Under the pieces are notes generated by a model. It was not told where the DNA came from. It saw nothing but the letters and a program-made list of their open reading frames with translations, and did not search any database. DNA of 64,000 bases from Mediannikoviicoccus vaginalis (GTDB taxonomy: Bacteria; Bacillota; Clostridia; Tissierellales; Peptoniphilaceae). Location of the stretch: positions 558,001-622,000 of the forward strand of contig NZ_CAKMRI010000001.1 of assembly GCF_928097925.1 (NCBI RefSeq), in the 5' to 3' direction. The position numbers and the translations under genes are program-made. This document shows, in pieces, positions 46,629-54,656 of this stretch (position 1 is the stretch's first letter; each line of letters opens with the position of its first letter).

Positions 46629-46656
46629 AAATTAGCACCTACTCTTGTAGATGCTA
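46629..46656 (-). terminator. Terminator of the methyltransferase/hydrolase unit
   Basis: The 10-bp arms TAGCACCTAC (46633-46642) and GTAGATGCTA (46647-46656), with one G-T pair, have a 4-nt loop. ATTTTATT follows on the minus strand. Confidence 0.75.
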
Positions 46657-46663
46657 GTTAAAG

Positions 46664-47161
46664 TTAATTACTTTTTCTTCTGATACATGGTATTACTCTA
46701 TTTACTTCCTTTAAATATATTTCGTATTCTTTTCCAAATTCATTTTTTAACCATTTTTCTTCTGTGTTTTTCATTAATATTGTTAAGAAGGCCCAGAATA
46801 TAAATGGTAATATTAATAAGAAATAGTTTTCTGTAAATAATAAAACACCTGTAAATATAAAAATAAATGCCGAATAAACAGGGTTTCTTACCATGCTATA
46901 CACTCCCGTTGTAATCAACTTATTCTCTTTTACATTTTTGTTTATTTTCTGAACTATAACTGCTTGTACCCATAAGTATAGGCCAAATAATATTAAGAGA
47001 ATTCCAAGAAGAATAAAAAATATTTTTCCTTTGTTTATTTCTCCCATACTTAGGTATCCTTTAATATACAAATATATTCCTGCTATTGTTAAAAATAAAC
47101 AGATTATAACATATATTGGTCCAACTCCAAAGGATGGCATTTTAAATTCTTGCGATTTCAT
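46664..47161 (-). CDS. Isoprenylcysteine carboxyl methyltransferase-family membrane protein
   Basis: This 165-residue integral membrane protein has four hydrophobic segments (about 13-32, 45-66, 90-110, 112-130). The C-terminal motif GVYSMVRNPVYSAF and EEKWLKNEFGKEYEIYLKEV match the ICMT/PEMT-type methyltransferase family. In bacteria the substrate is usually unknown. Follows the hydrolase gene by 13 nt. Confidence 0.85.
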   Translation of the reverse strand: MKSQEFKMPSFGVGPIYVIICLFLTIAGIYLYIKGYLSMGEINKGKIFFILLGILLILFGLYLWVQAVIVQKINKNVKENKLITTGVYSMVRNPVYSAFIFIFTGVLLFTENYFLLILPFIFWAFLTILMKNTEEKWLKNEFGKEYEIYLKEVNRVIPCIRRKSN

Positions 47162-47174
47162 TTCATGTCCTCTA

Positions 47175-48113
47175 TCAGTATTTTAACAGTTCAATAATTT
47201 CATCCTGTGCCTCTCTGCCTTCTTTAAAAAATCTCGCCAGTGGATAGCAGTGGCACATTCCCTTTCCAACAATAATTTCATATGGAGCATTATATTTTTC
47301 CATTGCTTTTTTAAACTCTTCTGCAAAGGCATAAAGGCATTCATTTTCTCCAAAATAATAATAAGTTTTCGGAAATTCGGTAAAGTCTCCTACAGTTCCA
47401 TCTAACATATATTCAGGTAAATCTTTATCCCCCTTTAAAATTTCTCTTGCAGTTTTAATATACGTAGGTTCAATCATTATGTCTTTATTGTTAAGTTTTT
47501 TTAGTTTCTCCCATAAATCTCTATTTTCATCGAGAGTTACATCGGGTATTCCTCCCGGAGAAACTGAAATAATCTTGCCTGGCATTGGAAGTGGTCTTCC
47601 TAAAGCATTATTATGTAAAAAAATCCCAAGTGATAAACAGGCTCCTGAAGAAAATCCCAGTACGCTTATATTTTGTTCATTATAAGTTTCTGTCATCAAC
47701 CTATAGGTTTCAAAGCAAACTTCATATGTCTTATCCACCTTTACATCTTCCGAGCAAAGAGGATAAAATAAAAACCAAACATCTTTATCAGTTTGTTCCA
47801 TTATTCTTTCCGCTAATTTAAAATCTAGTTTATTTGGTTGTGTAATCATGCCACCACCAAAGAGATATAGAACTGCCCCCTTTGAAAAACTTTTATTTTT
47901 TTGATAAGAGAGAAGTCTATATCCCATAACATCTCTGTCAAAAAGAAAATAGTTTTTTCTTTCTGCTCTCTTCATCGCCCTTTCTAAATCAAAAACTACT
48001 TTAGCATTTTCTCCTTTTGCATACTCAAGCATCTCTTCTTTGTATTTTAAAAACATTTTTTTGACTCCAAGAAGTTTCACTATTTCTGCAGCTATTTTAT
48101 AAGTCAAACTCAT
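47175..48113 (-). CDS. Alpha/beta hydrolase (esterase, fold-3 type)
   Basis: This 312-residue protein has the oxyanion motif YLFGGGM near residue 84 and the nucleophile elbow GFSSGA near residue 151. The distal acid and His lie in the C-terminal GENECLYAF and GMCHCYPLARFF. No signal peptide is seen, so it is cytosolic. Substrate unknown; similar to hormone-sensitive-lipase-like esterases. Confidence 0.85.
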   Translation of the reverse strand: MSLTYKIAAEIVKLLGVKKMFLKYKEEMLEYAKGENAKVVFDLERAMKRAERKNYFLFDRDVMGYRLLSYQKNKSFSKGAVLYLFGGGMITQPNKLDFKLAERIMEQTDKDVWFLFYPLCSEDVKVDKTYEVCFETYRLMTETYNEQNISVLGFSSGACLSLGIFLHNNALGRPLPMPGKIISVSPGGIPDVTLDENRDLWEKLKKLNNKDIMIEPTYIKTAREILKGDKDLPEYMLDGTVGDFTEFPKTYYYFGENECLYAFAEEFKKAMEKYNAPYEIIVGKGMCHCYPLARFFKEGREAQDEIIELLKY

Positions 48114-48218
48114 TATGTCCCTCCATTCACCTTAAATTATTAACGTTAAACAACTTTCACTTAACATAATTAGATCTTTTTGAATATTTCTACAATCTCT
48201 TAGACATTTTTATCTGAT

Positions 48219-48244
48219 TGATATTAGTTATCATCTATATTATA
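48219..48244 (-). promoter_or_regulatory. Fur-like palindrome next to a -10 box (hydrolase operon)
   Basis: TGATATTAGTTATCA (48219-48233) matches the classical 7-1-7 Fur pattern TGATAATnATTATCA at 12 of 14 defined positions. A TATAAT (minus, 48239-48244) lies just upstream, so the site would cover the transcript start. The -35 is weak. Rest of 48114-48336 holds no gene. Confidence 0.45.
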
Positions 48245-48336
48245 GCACTTTTTTTCTTCAAGTTTAATGTAATATAAGCAATATCGCAACAAAGCATTAC
48301 CCTATTATGAATCACAGTGATCCTTGTATTTATTAA

Positions 48337-48371
48337 ATAAAAAAGCCCCGAAGTCAAAATCTCCAAGGCTT
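48337..48371 (-). terminator. Terminator of the acetyltransferase gene
   Basis: The 11-bp arms AAGCCCCGAAG (48343-48353) and CTCCAAGGCTT (48361-48371) contain several G-T pairs. A T-tract follows on the minus strand. Confidence 0.75.
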
Positions 48372-48390
48372 ATATCAAATTATATTTTTA

Positions 48391-48792
48391 TTATAGTCTC
48401 ATAAACCCACAGCAATCTATTTCCGAAAGCTCACTAAATCCTACGGACTTATAAAATGCTATTGTTTTTGGATCGATGTCAGTAGTCAACTGAATCTGTC
48501 TAACATTTGGATAGGAATCTAACATAGCTTTAATAAGGGCTTTGCCGATCCCCTTCCCCTGTTCTTCGGGAAACACCAAAATATCTTGAATAAAAACAAC
48601 AGTGAATCCATCACCTACTGCACGTATTATTCCTAATAATTTATCATCTTCATATGCCGCCAGTATTTTCAAAGAATTTTCATAGCCTTTCTCTAAAGAA
48701 CCCATATCATCTGTATAAGCTGTCCAACCAACTGCATCATAAAGCTTATTTATCTCATCAAAATTAAACTTGGTATATTCTTTAATCTGCAT
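48391..48792 (-). CDS. GNAT-family N-acetyltransferase
   Basis: About 133 residues. The acetyl-CoA site is DILVFPEEQGKGIGKALI (Q/R-x2-G-x-G/A). The substrate is unknown. ATG at 48792 has GGAGG five bases upstream; the frame extends four codons further. Single gene ended by its own terminator. Confidence 0.88.
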   Translation of the reverse strand: MQIKEYTKFNFDEINKLYDAVGWTAYTDDMGSLEKGYENSLKILAAYEDDKLLGIIRAVGDGFTVVFIQDILVFPEEQGKGIGKALIKAMLDSYPNVRQIQLTTDIDPKTIAFYKSVGFSELSEIDCCGFMRL

Positions 48793-48868
48793 ACTTACCT
48801 CCATGTACTTTAATAATTTTAATTTATTACATTAATAGCAGGTTGAAGTGTATTGCCTACTATGAATA

Positions 48869-49759
48869 TCAATCCAAAATTGACAGGTATAAATCAAGTC
48901 TTTGATTTAAATACACTGCAAACATATCTGCCATTGCCGAAATATTATTCCTTACATGATATTCATCAAAAGCTTCATAATATTTCAAGCGATCTGTAAA
49001 CTTTATATCTATTGGTGGATAACCTGCTTTCATTAGCTCTAAATTAACTAATAGCCTTCCTGTTCTTCCGTTTCCATCAATAAAAGGGTGAATACTTTCA
49101 AATTCTATATGAAAACGAGCAAGTTTGGTTACAATATCTTCCCTACTATTTTCATACTGTCTCAATAACTCTTCCATTTTTGGAATAATTAAATATGGTT
49201 GAACAGGTTCATGTGCTGCCCCCATGATTCGAACAGGAATTTTTCTATATATTCCTCTATCCTCTTTCTTATCAGCTAAAACCAAATAGTGGATATCTTT
49301 TATTACCTTTTCCGATATTTGTGCGTTTTCACTAACAAGTTGTCGGACATAATCAAAGGCTTCTTTATGTCCAATGACCTCTAAATGTTCTTTTAATGAT
49401 TTTTGATCAATTGTAAGTCCTCTAAGAACCATATCCGTTTCACGCAAAGTCAATGTGTTACCTTCAATGGCATTTGAATTATATGTGTATTCGATTAGAA
49501 ACTCTTCATTTAGTCTTTCCAACTCTCCTTCGGTTAGAGGTCTTCTTTTTTTAAGAGCTTCTAATTTATCTTCTATAATTGGAATGAGTGATTTGTTATT
49601 TTGATATCTCCCATCGCTGGGCTTTACAGCATCGTTTGGTATCTTCCAAGCTCTTCCATCTCGGTATGCTCCAGGAATTTTTCCTTCTTGACATAGAGCC
49701 CTTACTCTCCTGTCGGATATATTCCATTTTTCTGCTGCTTGTTTTACAGTTATGTACAT
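48869..49759 (-). CDS. Fic-domain protein with N-terminal HTH and inhibitory motif
   Basis: The 296 residues start with a MerR/excisionase-like HTH (ITVKQAAEKWNISDRRVRAL, 1-45). Next comes a helix with the inhibitory motif SNAIEGN ([ST]-x3-E-[GN], near residue 95) and a Fic domain with the complete catalytic loop HPFIDGNGRTGR (near residue 217). Fic enzymes transfer AMP to target proteins; the inhibitory helix upstream makes this a class II, self-inhibited type. The HTH plus repeats at the promoter suggests autoregulation. Confidence 0.92.
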   Translation of the reverse strand: MYITVKQAAEKWNISDRRVRALCQEGKIPGAYRDGRAWKIPNDAVKPSDGRYQNNKSLIPIIEDKLEALKKRRPLTEGELERLNEEFLIEYTYNSNAIEGNTLTLRETDMVLRGLTIDQKSLKEHLEVIGHKEAFDYVRQLVSENAQISEKVIKDIHYLVLADKKEDRGIYRKIPVRIMGAAHEPVQPYLIIPKMEELLRQYENSREDIVTKLARFHIEFESIHPFIDGNGRTGRLLVNLELMKAGYPPIDIKFTDRLKYYEAFDEYHVRNNISAMADMFAVYLNQRLDLYLSILD

Positions 49760-49782
49760 AAATCATCCCTCCAATTTCTTTT

Positions 49783-49843
49783 ATTATACCATTTTATCGG
49801 AACAATATTAATTTATCGGAATGACATAAGTCATTTATCGGAA
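49783..49843 (-). promoter_or_regulatory. Triple direct repeat TTTATCGGAA at the fic promoter
   Basis: Identical 10-mers at 49793-49802, 49812-49821 and 49834-49843 (19 and 22 bp apart) lie upstream of the fic start. A TATAAT -10 box (minus, 49783-49788) directly follows the nearest copy. The repeats have the form of multiple protein-binding sites. Confidence 0.75.
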
Positions 49844-49871
49844 TAATACAGTTTTCCCTAAGTAATTTACA

Positions 49872-49900
49872 AATAAAAAGCACCTACCAAAGTAAGTGCT
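49872..49900 (-). terminator. Terminator of the methyltransferase gene
   Basis: The 9-bp arms AGCACCTAC (49879-49887) and GTAAGTGCT (49892-49900), with one A-C/G-T position, have a CAAA loop. A T-rich tract follows on the minus strand. Confidence 0.85.
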
Positions 49901-49921
49901 AACTCAAAAATTTTATTAACT

Positions 49922-50539
49922 TTATTTTTTCAATGTAATTAATCCTGCGCAGTCTGAAAATTTTTCAAATTTCATTTCTGGAAAATATTTCTTCATCTCA
50001 GCTGCCACAAAGTAGAATTCGTCTTCGTCCCAAGCTTCCCCTACTTCGTTTCTACATTTGTCATGGTCAAGACGGGTTTCAAAGGCTACATCGCCAATAT
50101 ATATAACTCCACCTTCATTTAATTGATTAAGCAGATCTTTTAAAAATGTAACTTTTTTATCATCGGTTAAATGATGAAGTGAATATGTGGCAATTATTGC
50201 ATCGTATTTATTTTCTAATAGTGGTTCTACCAGTCCATTAGAAATATCTCCAATAAAAAGTTTGGCATCGGGCATTTTCTCTTGTGCTATCTCGAACATT
50301 TTCTCAGAAAAGTCCTGTCCATAAATTTCACATCCATGTTCATATAGTTTTGATATCAAAGTTCCTGTACCAAAACCAATGTCTAAAGCATTTTTATGAT
50401 GCGCGTCTAATATACGATTATATATTTCATTTAGTATTATCTTATATCCTGCAAATGGATAGGAATTTTCTTCGTCAGAAATATCTACGCTTTCATCGTA
50501 ATCATCCGCCCATAAATCAAATCCTTTGTTACTTAACAT
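49922..50539 (-). CDS. Class I SAM-dependent methyltransferase
   Basis: The 205 residues contain ALDIGFGTGTLISKLY (SAM motif I, near residue 51), then an Asp-containing strand end (EIYGQDFSEKM) and YDAIIATYSLHHL (motif post-I/IV). Small-molecule methyltransferase type; substrate unknown. GGAGGG precedes the ATG. It starts 39 nt after an AbiEi-like remnant and may use that gene's promoter. Confidence 0.88.
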   Translation of the reverse strand: MLSNKGFDLWADDYDESVDISDEENSYPFAGYKIILNEIYNRILDAHHKNALDIGFGTGTLISKLYEHGCEIYGQDFSEKMFEIAQEKMPDAKLFIGDISNGLVEPLLENKYDAIIATYSLHHLTDDKKVTFLKDLLNQLNEGGVIYIGDVAFETRLDHDKCRNEVGEAWDEDEFYFVAAEMKKYFPEMKFEKFSDCAGLITLKK

Positions 50540-50577
50540 TTTCCCTCCAATTTTTATTTTTTGTCAACAATGACACA

Positions 50578-50745
50578 CTAACGATAACTTGTCATTAAAG
50601 ATAAACTGTTTGTCACCCTCTCAAGTTTGCCATTTCGAACCATATCTGTAAGATACCATGAATCTATGCTATTCTCCGCTACTTAAGATGCTGTGACTAT
50701 ACCATTATTTTTTTCTATTATCTTTTTTATTTTACTTTTATTCAT
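50578..50745 (-). pseudogene. AbiEi-type antitoxin N-terminal remnant
   Basis: ATG at 50745 with AGGAAG upstream opens a frame of 55 codons broken by TAA at codon 21 (50683-50685). The pieces KSKIKKIIEKNNGIVTAS and SWYLTDMVRNGKLERV are the winged-helix N-terminal domain seen in AbiEi/type IV antitoxin regulators. The rest of the antitoxin (normally about 200 residues) and the nucleotidyltransferase toxin are absent. So this is a decayed toxin-antitoxin locus. Confidence 0.6.
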
Positions 50746-50759
50746 AATAGTACTTCCTT

Positions 50760-50797
50760 TCAAGCTTTATTATATGAATTGTAAAGCTTGAATACAA
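50760..50797 (-). promoter_or_regulatory. Promoter and inverted-repeat operator of the AbiEi remnant
   Basis: On the minus strand, TTGTAT (50792-50797) and TATAAT (50769-50774) are 17 bp apart. A perfect 10-bp inverted repeat TCAAGCTTTA-N12-TAAAGCTTGA (50760-50769, 50782-50791) flanks and overlaps the -10 box. AbiEi proteins repress their own promoter through inverted repeats. The remaining sequence to 50917 shows no gene. Confidence 0.7.
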
Positions 50798-50917
50798 GAA
50801 TTGACAAAAAATTATTTCTCATCTAACCAAAACAATTCCGACAATAATTCAAAAGATTTAATATCGATGTCTTATTAAGAAATATATCTGTCCCAATATT
50901 TTTCCCTAACCTTTTAC

Positions 50918-51424
50918 CTAACTAAAATAATATACGTTTCCTTCTCCTCCCAAATCATCAAAATCTCTATTGTATTTTAAACCTAATGACTCTGCAGTTT
51001 TTCTTGAAGGAATATTTTTATTTAAAGTCAACGCGACTACTTTGTATTCGTTATTTAATTCACTTGTAATAATATCAATTATTTTAGTAGCCGCTTCTTT
51101 TACAAAGCCTCTCCTCATCTTAGATGGATCTATTCTGTAATACAAGTTCAAATACTTTTTATCATTAATTGTTGTAAATCTTAAACCGCACAGACCGAAA
51201 ACTCTATTGTCAGCTTTATCTACTAAAGCATAATATCCGAAGCCATGCTTTTTATGGTGGTCAATCATTGTGTTTAATGTCTCTAAAAATTCTTCCCTAC
51301 TTGGCTTTTCCCATCCTGGATTAAAAATATTTGTTTCAGGATTTGCATGAACCGAATATAATTCATCAAAATCATCAAGAGTGGGAACTCTAAGTATTAA
51401 ACGTTCTGTTTCTATTATTTTCAT
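50918..51424 (-). CDS. RimJ/RimL-like GNAT acetyltransferase
   Basis: The 168 residues start with IIETERLILRVPTLDDFDEL, the opening of the RimJ/RimL-type acetyltransferases. Later pieces are FGLCGLRF, LYYRIDPSKMRRGFVKEA (acetyl-CoA loop) and ALTLNKNIPSRKTAESLGLK. Acceptor unknown: ribosomal protein, drug or amino acid. The 179 bp after its start (51425-51603) contain nothing recognisable. Confidence 0.87.
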   Translation of the reverse strand: MKIIETERLILRVPTLDDFDELYSVHANPETNIFNPGWEKPSREEFLETLNTMIDHHKKHGFGYYALVDKADNRVFGLCGLRFTTINDKKYLNLYYRIDPSKMRRGFVKEAATKIIDIITSELNNEYKVVALTLNKNIPSRKTAESLGLKYNRDFDDLGGEGNVYYFS

Positions 51425-51603
51425 ATTTAACTCCTTCGCAAAGTTTATTTTCTTAATTTACGAAATTCATCCTGATGACATGTCCTAAATTAAAATATCT
51501 AAATGATTTTTTAAACGACTTACGAGTGTTATCTCTTAACACCAACTCGTATATACCAAAATTATATTCTATAGGTCGTGTCAGTTACATATACTGGGTT
51601 TTA

Positions 51604-52159
51604 TTAGTCAAGATATTCTCCATTATTTATTTTCTCTAGTTGGTTAATTAACTTAGGAAATTTAGAAATTAATTTATCTGGTATCTTCCCATCTAAAACT
51701 TCAAACCTAATTATTCTATCAAGAATATGATTAGAAATCATACTTTTATATTCCTTTGAACTTTTATAAAGATTAAGAATAATATTACCTGCTTTAACTT
51801 CATCCATTAAATAACCATATAAATCATCAATTTTTATTTCTCTAACTACCACTGTTGGATGCTCTGAAACTAATTCCGGTTCCCAACTTGTCATGCCTTT
51901 CATAAAACCATCATCATCTAACTCATATATTGAGCAACTTTTATTACTGTAAATTTCTTTGAAGGCATCTTTATAACATTCATAAACAATAGGTTTGCCA
52001 TCTATCTCATCTAATATAAAATCAAAATCATCTTTTTTAGCACCAAATAATAGGGCTGTATCTACATTTTCAATAGCATAAACATATGGAATTTTATGTG
52101 TAGATTTTCTAGGTTCTATAATTTTTTAAATCACTTGTTTTAGATACATGATACAACAT
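51604..52159 (-). pseudogene. Frameshifted conserved hypothetical protein (about 184 residues)
   Basis: ATG at 52159 with GGAGG upstream gives MLYHVSKTSDLK, then the frame is lost at a run of six T (plus, 52122-52127). In the +1 frame it continues as KIIEPRKSTHKIPYVYAI and runs to the stop at 51604. The total is 556 nt, one more than a whole number of codons, so one base was gained. I recall similar uncharacterised proteins in Clostridia; no function known. The frameshift could be real or a homopolymer sequencing error. Confidence 0.75.
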
Positions 52160-52316
52160 ATTTTTGCCTCCGCAAATTTATGCTTGTTTAATTAATTTAT
52201 TTTGTTTCTAATAATTAATTTTTATTAACTCTATCCCACCATCTTAACTACTTGCTACAACCTAATCAATATCTAAAAGGTGTTAAGTTTAAAGTTTGGA
52301 CAATAATGCCACACAC

Positions 52317-54071
52317 TCACAATGCATTGTCTTTTGCTTGGGAACATAATTTTTTATCCTCGTCATTCTTGTAGGAACACAATTTATTAATGTCATTGTC
52401 TTTGGCATTTTTTCTTTTATCTTTGAAATTATTAGAATCTTGACTATCTTTAACTCCTGTTTTGAAATAGAATGTTAAGTCATAAGGATGAACTGTTCCG
52501 TCTTTATCAATTCTCCCCACTACGACTTTATCAACTATGCTTTCAAATACTGTTCTATTAAATTCCTCTATAATTTCTTTATTTTCTAATATCTTTTTAA
52601 ATTGCTTTAGTCTTTCTTTAATAGAGTCTTCATCTTTTATCGTTAGTTCCAGTGTTTTCTTTTCATCAAGTAATTCTTCTTTTTGTTTTGTCAGTTTTTT
52701 ATACTTTTTAGCATAAACTTCTTCGTCTATACTATCTTCTAAATGAAGATCAACTAACTTTCTTTCTTAACTAATGATTCTGTTTAATTGGTTTTCTAAC
52801 TTTTTCAGATCCTTGACTAAAGATTCATCATTTATTTCTTCTTCTACAATTTTTAAAAAGTCATCTATTACTGTTGAATCTGCATGGCATAATTGCCTAT
52901 AGCTTTCAACAAATGCTTTTTCTATTGCTGCTTCTTGTATTCCTTTTGAATGAGGACAATATTTTTTACCTTTTTTTGTTGATTTTACACATTGCCAGTT
53001 AATTTTTTTATAAATTGAACTAGTGTGCCATGTTCTTCTTGAAAGTATTTCACCACAAAATCCACATTCCAGCATACTTGAAAAAGCGTATTGTCTTGAT
53101 AGTTTTTCTCTTTTTCTATCCTTATTAGCAATAGTGTTTCTATTTTGTGCTCTCCTGAGTCTAATCTCCTGTGCCTTTTCAAAATCTTCTTTTGATATAA
53201 TTGGCTCGTGATGATTTTCAATGTGATATTTATCAGATTCACCAAAATTTGCTAGTCTTCTTTTTGTTATAGGATCGACTGTAAAGGTCTTTCCCATTAG
53301 TATATCACCAATATACTTTTCATTTTTAATTATTCCTAACACTGTAGTATCAGACCATTTTGTTTTACCTCTCGGGGTGAGATATCCTTGCTCTTCTAGT
53401 TCCCTGCCAATGACTGAGCCACCATTGCCCTCTAAATATCTTTTAAAGATGTATCTGACAATTTTGGCTTCTTCTTCATTTATAGAGATACTTTTTGTTG
53501 TAGGGTCATAATCGTATCCAAGACAACCTTGAAAACCAATAAGCTCCCCCTTTTCCATCTTCATTTTCAGTCCTTTTTTCACATGGGCTGAGGTATTTTC
53601 TACTTCTTGTTGAGCTACTGAACTTAATATTGTTAATAGTAACTCTCCATCCATTGTCAAAGTATCTATATTTTCTTCTTCAAATACTACACCAACATTG
53701 TTTTCCTTTAATAGTCTTACATACTTTAAGGTATCTAATGTATTTCTAGCAAATCTTGATATAGATTTAGTAATTATCATGTCTATATCTCCATTTTGGC
53801 AATCACTTATTAGCCTCATGAAATCAGCTCTTTTAGTAGCAGTTGTTCCTGTTGTTGCTTCATCTGCATATATACCAGCCAGAGTCCAGTTCTTATTATT
53901 TTTTATTAGATTTGAATAATAATCAACTTGCGATTTATATGATTCAAGTTGGTCTTTACTATCTGTACTTACTCTACAATATGCTGCAACGCGTTTTAGA
54001 TCTAAATGTAGCGCATTTCTATTTCTTGCTCCTGTATTTGAAGCTTTTATTACTTTTACTTTAGTATTCAT
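52317..54071 (-). pseudogene. Large serine recombinase interrupted by one nonsense codon
   Basis: Full frame of 584 codons before the stop with a single TAA at 52767-52769. N-terminal resolvase domain: AAYCRVSTDSKDQLESYKSQ (catalytic Ser in RVSTD) and ISRFARNTLD. Recombinase domain: YLEGNGGSVIGRELEEQGYL. Zinc ribbon: CGFCGEIL and CVKSTKKGKKYC. After the stop the same frame continues with coiled coil and C-terminal domain. The 434-residue upstream part keeps the catalytic core. Type as in TndX/TnpX-like integrases of mobile elements. Confidence 0.85.
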
Positions 54072-54126
54072 TTTACCTCCTTCCCATTTTGTATCTTTCT
54101 ACAGTGTTATTATATCACAAGATTAA

Positions 54127-54264
54127 CTACTTTCTATCTCTCTTTTTATAATCATTTTCTATTCTATTTTTTATTTTTGTATATTCCTTATCATTAATTA
54201 ATTTAAGATCATAAAGTCTACATAACATAGCAACTCTCATGCTATAAACTTTTATTGCTTGCAT
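54127..54264 (-). CDS. Small SHOCT-like protein next to the recombinase
   Basis: This gene encodes 45 residues. ATG at 54264 has GGAGG upstream. The segment LCRLYDLKLINDKEYTKIKNRI has the pattern of a SHOCT domain (short helical, seen in mobile-element and membrane proteins). It precedes the recombinase by 56 nt. Basic C-terminus (KKRDRK). Role unknown. Confidence 0.6.
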   Translation of the reverse strand: MQAIKVYSMRVAMLCRLYDLKLINDKEYTKIKNRIENDYKKRDRK

Positions 54265-54656
54265 TTTAACCTCCTATGTAAGTTGAATTTTTTTCCTAGA
54301 TAAGTGAATTAAATATGAAATATGCTAATTTCATCTAAGCATTTTCAAGAATATTCACACTTCAAAGTATTTGGATTTTTATAGCAAGATGACAAAATAC
54401 CCCTCACTTTATAAAGTGAAATTTGCCCTCTTTGGTAACCAGAATTTTTATTTTTCTATAGCATTTTGAAGTTTTAATGATTAATTTGAGCATAAAAAAA
54501 AAAGAGGACTTATGCTATTAGGCATAAATCCTCTAAAATGAAAAAATATTATAAAATTTATTTTATGGAGTATCATGAAAAATACTATTTACGACTTCTC
54601 GTTTTTCTTGCTTATTTATCATATGTCCCTCTTGTAATTTACTAATGTATGCATTT
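54265..54656. other. Intergenic region with no gene
   Basis: About 390 bp between the mobile-element remnant and the transporter block. AT-rich. The only feature recognised is the terminator at 54493-54534. An attachment site may lie here, but none can be identified from one sequence. Confidence 0.5.
54493..54534 (-). terminator. Strong terminator of the TetR/ABC/ECF transporter block
   Basis: The 13-bp arms AGAGGACTTATGC (54503-54515) and GCATAAATCCTCT (54522-54534), with one G-T pair, are followed by ten T on the minus strand. Confidence 0.92.

Noticed and set aside
49793-49843. CRISPR-like array
   Set aside because: Only three 10-bp repeats with 9-12 bp between them; spacing and place fit protein-binding sites.
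46633-49900. Similar AGCACCTAC stems in two terminators as a mobile repeat family
   Set aside because: Only the stem bases agree and both are ordinary terminators; likely chance.
52317-52520. Separate 67-residue gene
   Set aside because: It is in the same frame as the recombinase and is its C-terminal end after the nonsense codon.
52985-53245. 86-residue minus-strand frame inside the recombinase
   Set aside because: Out-of-frame overlap with conserved recombinase sequence; no ribosome site.
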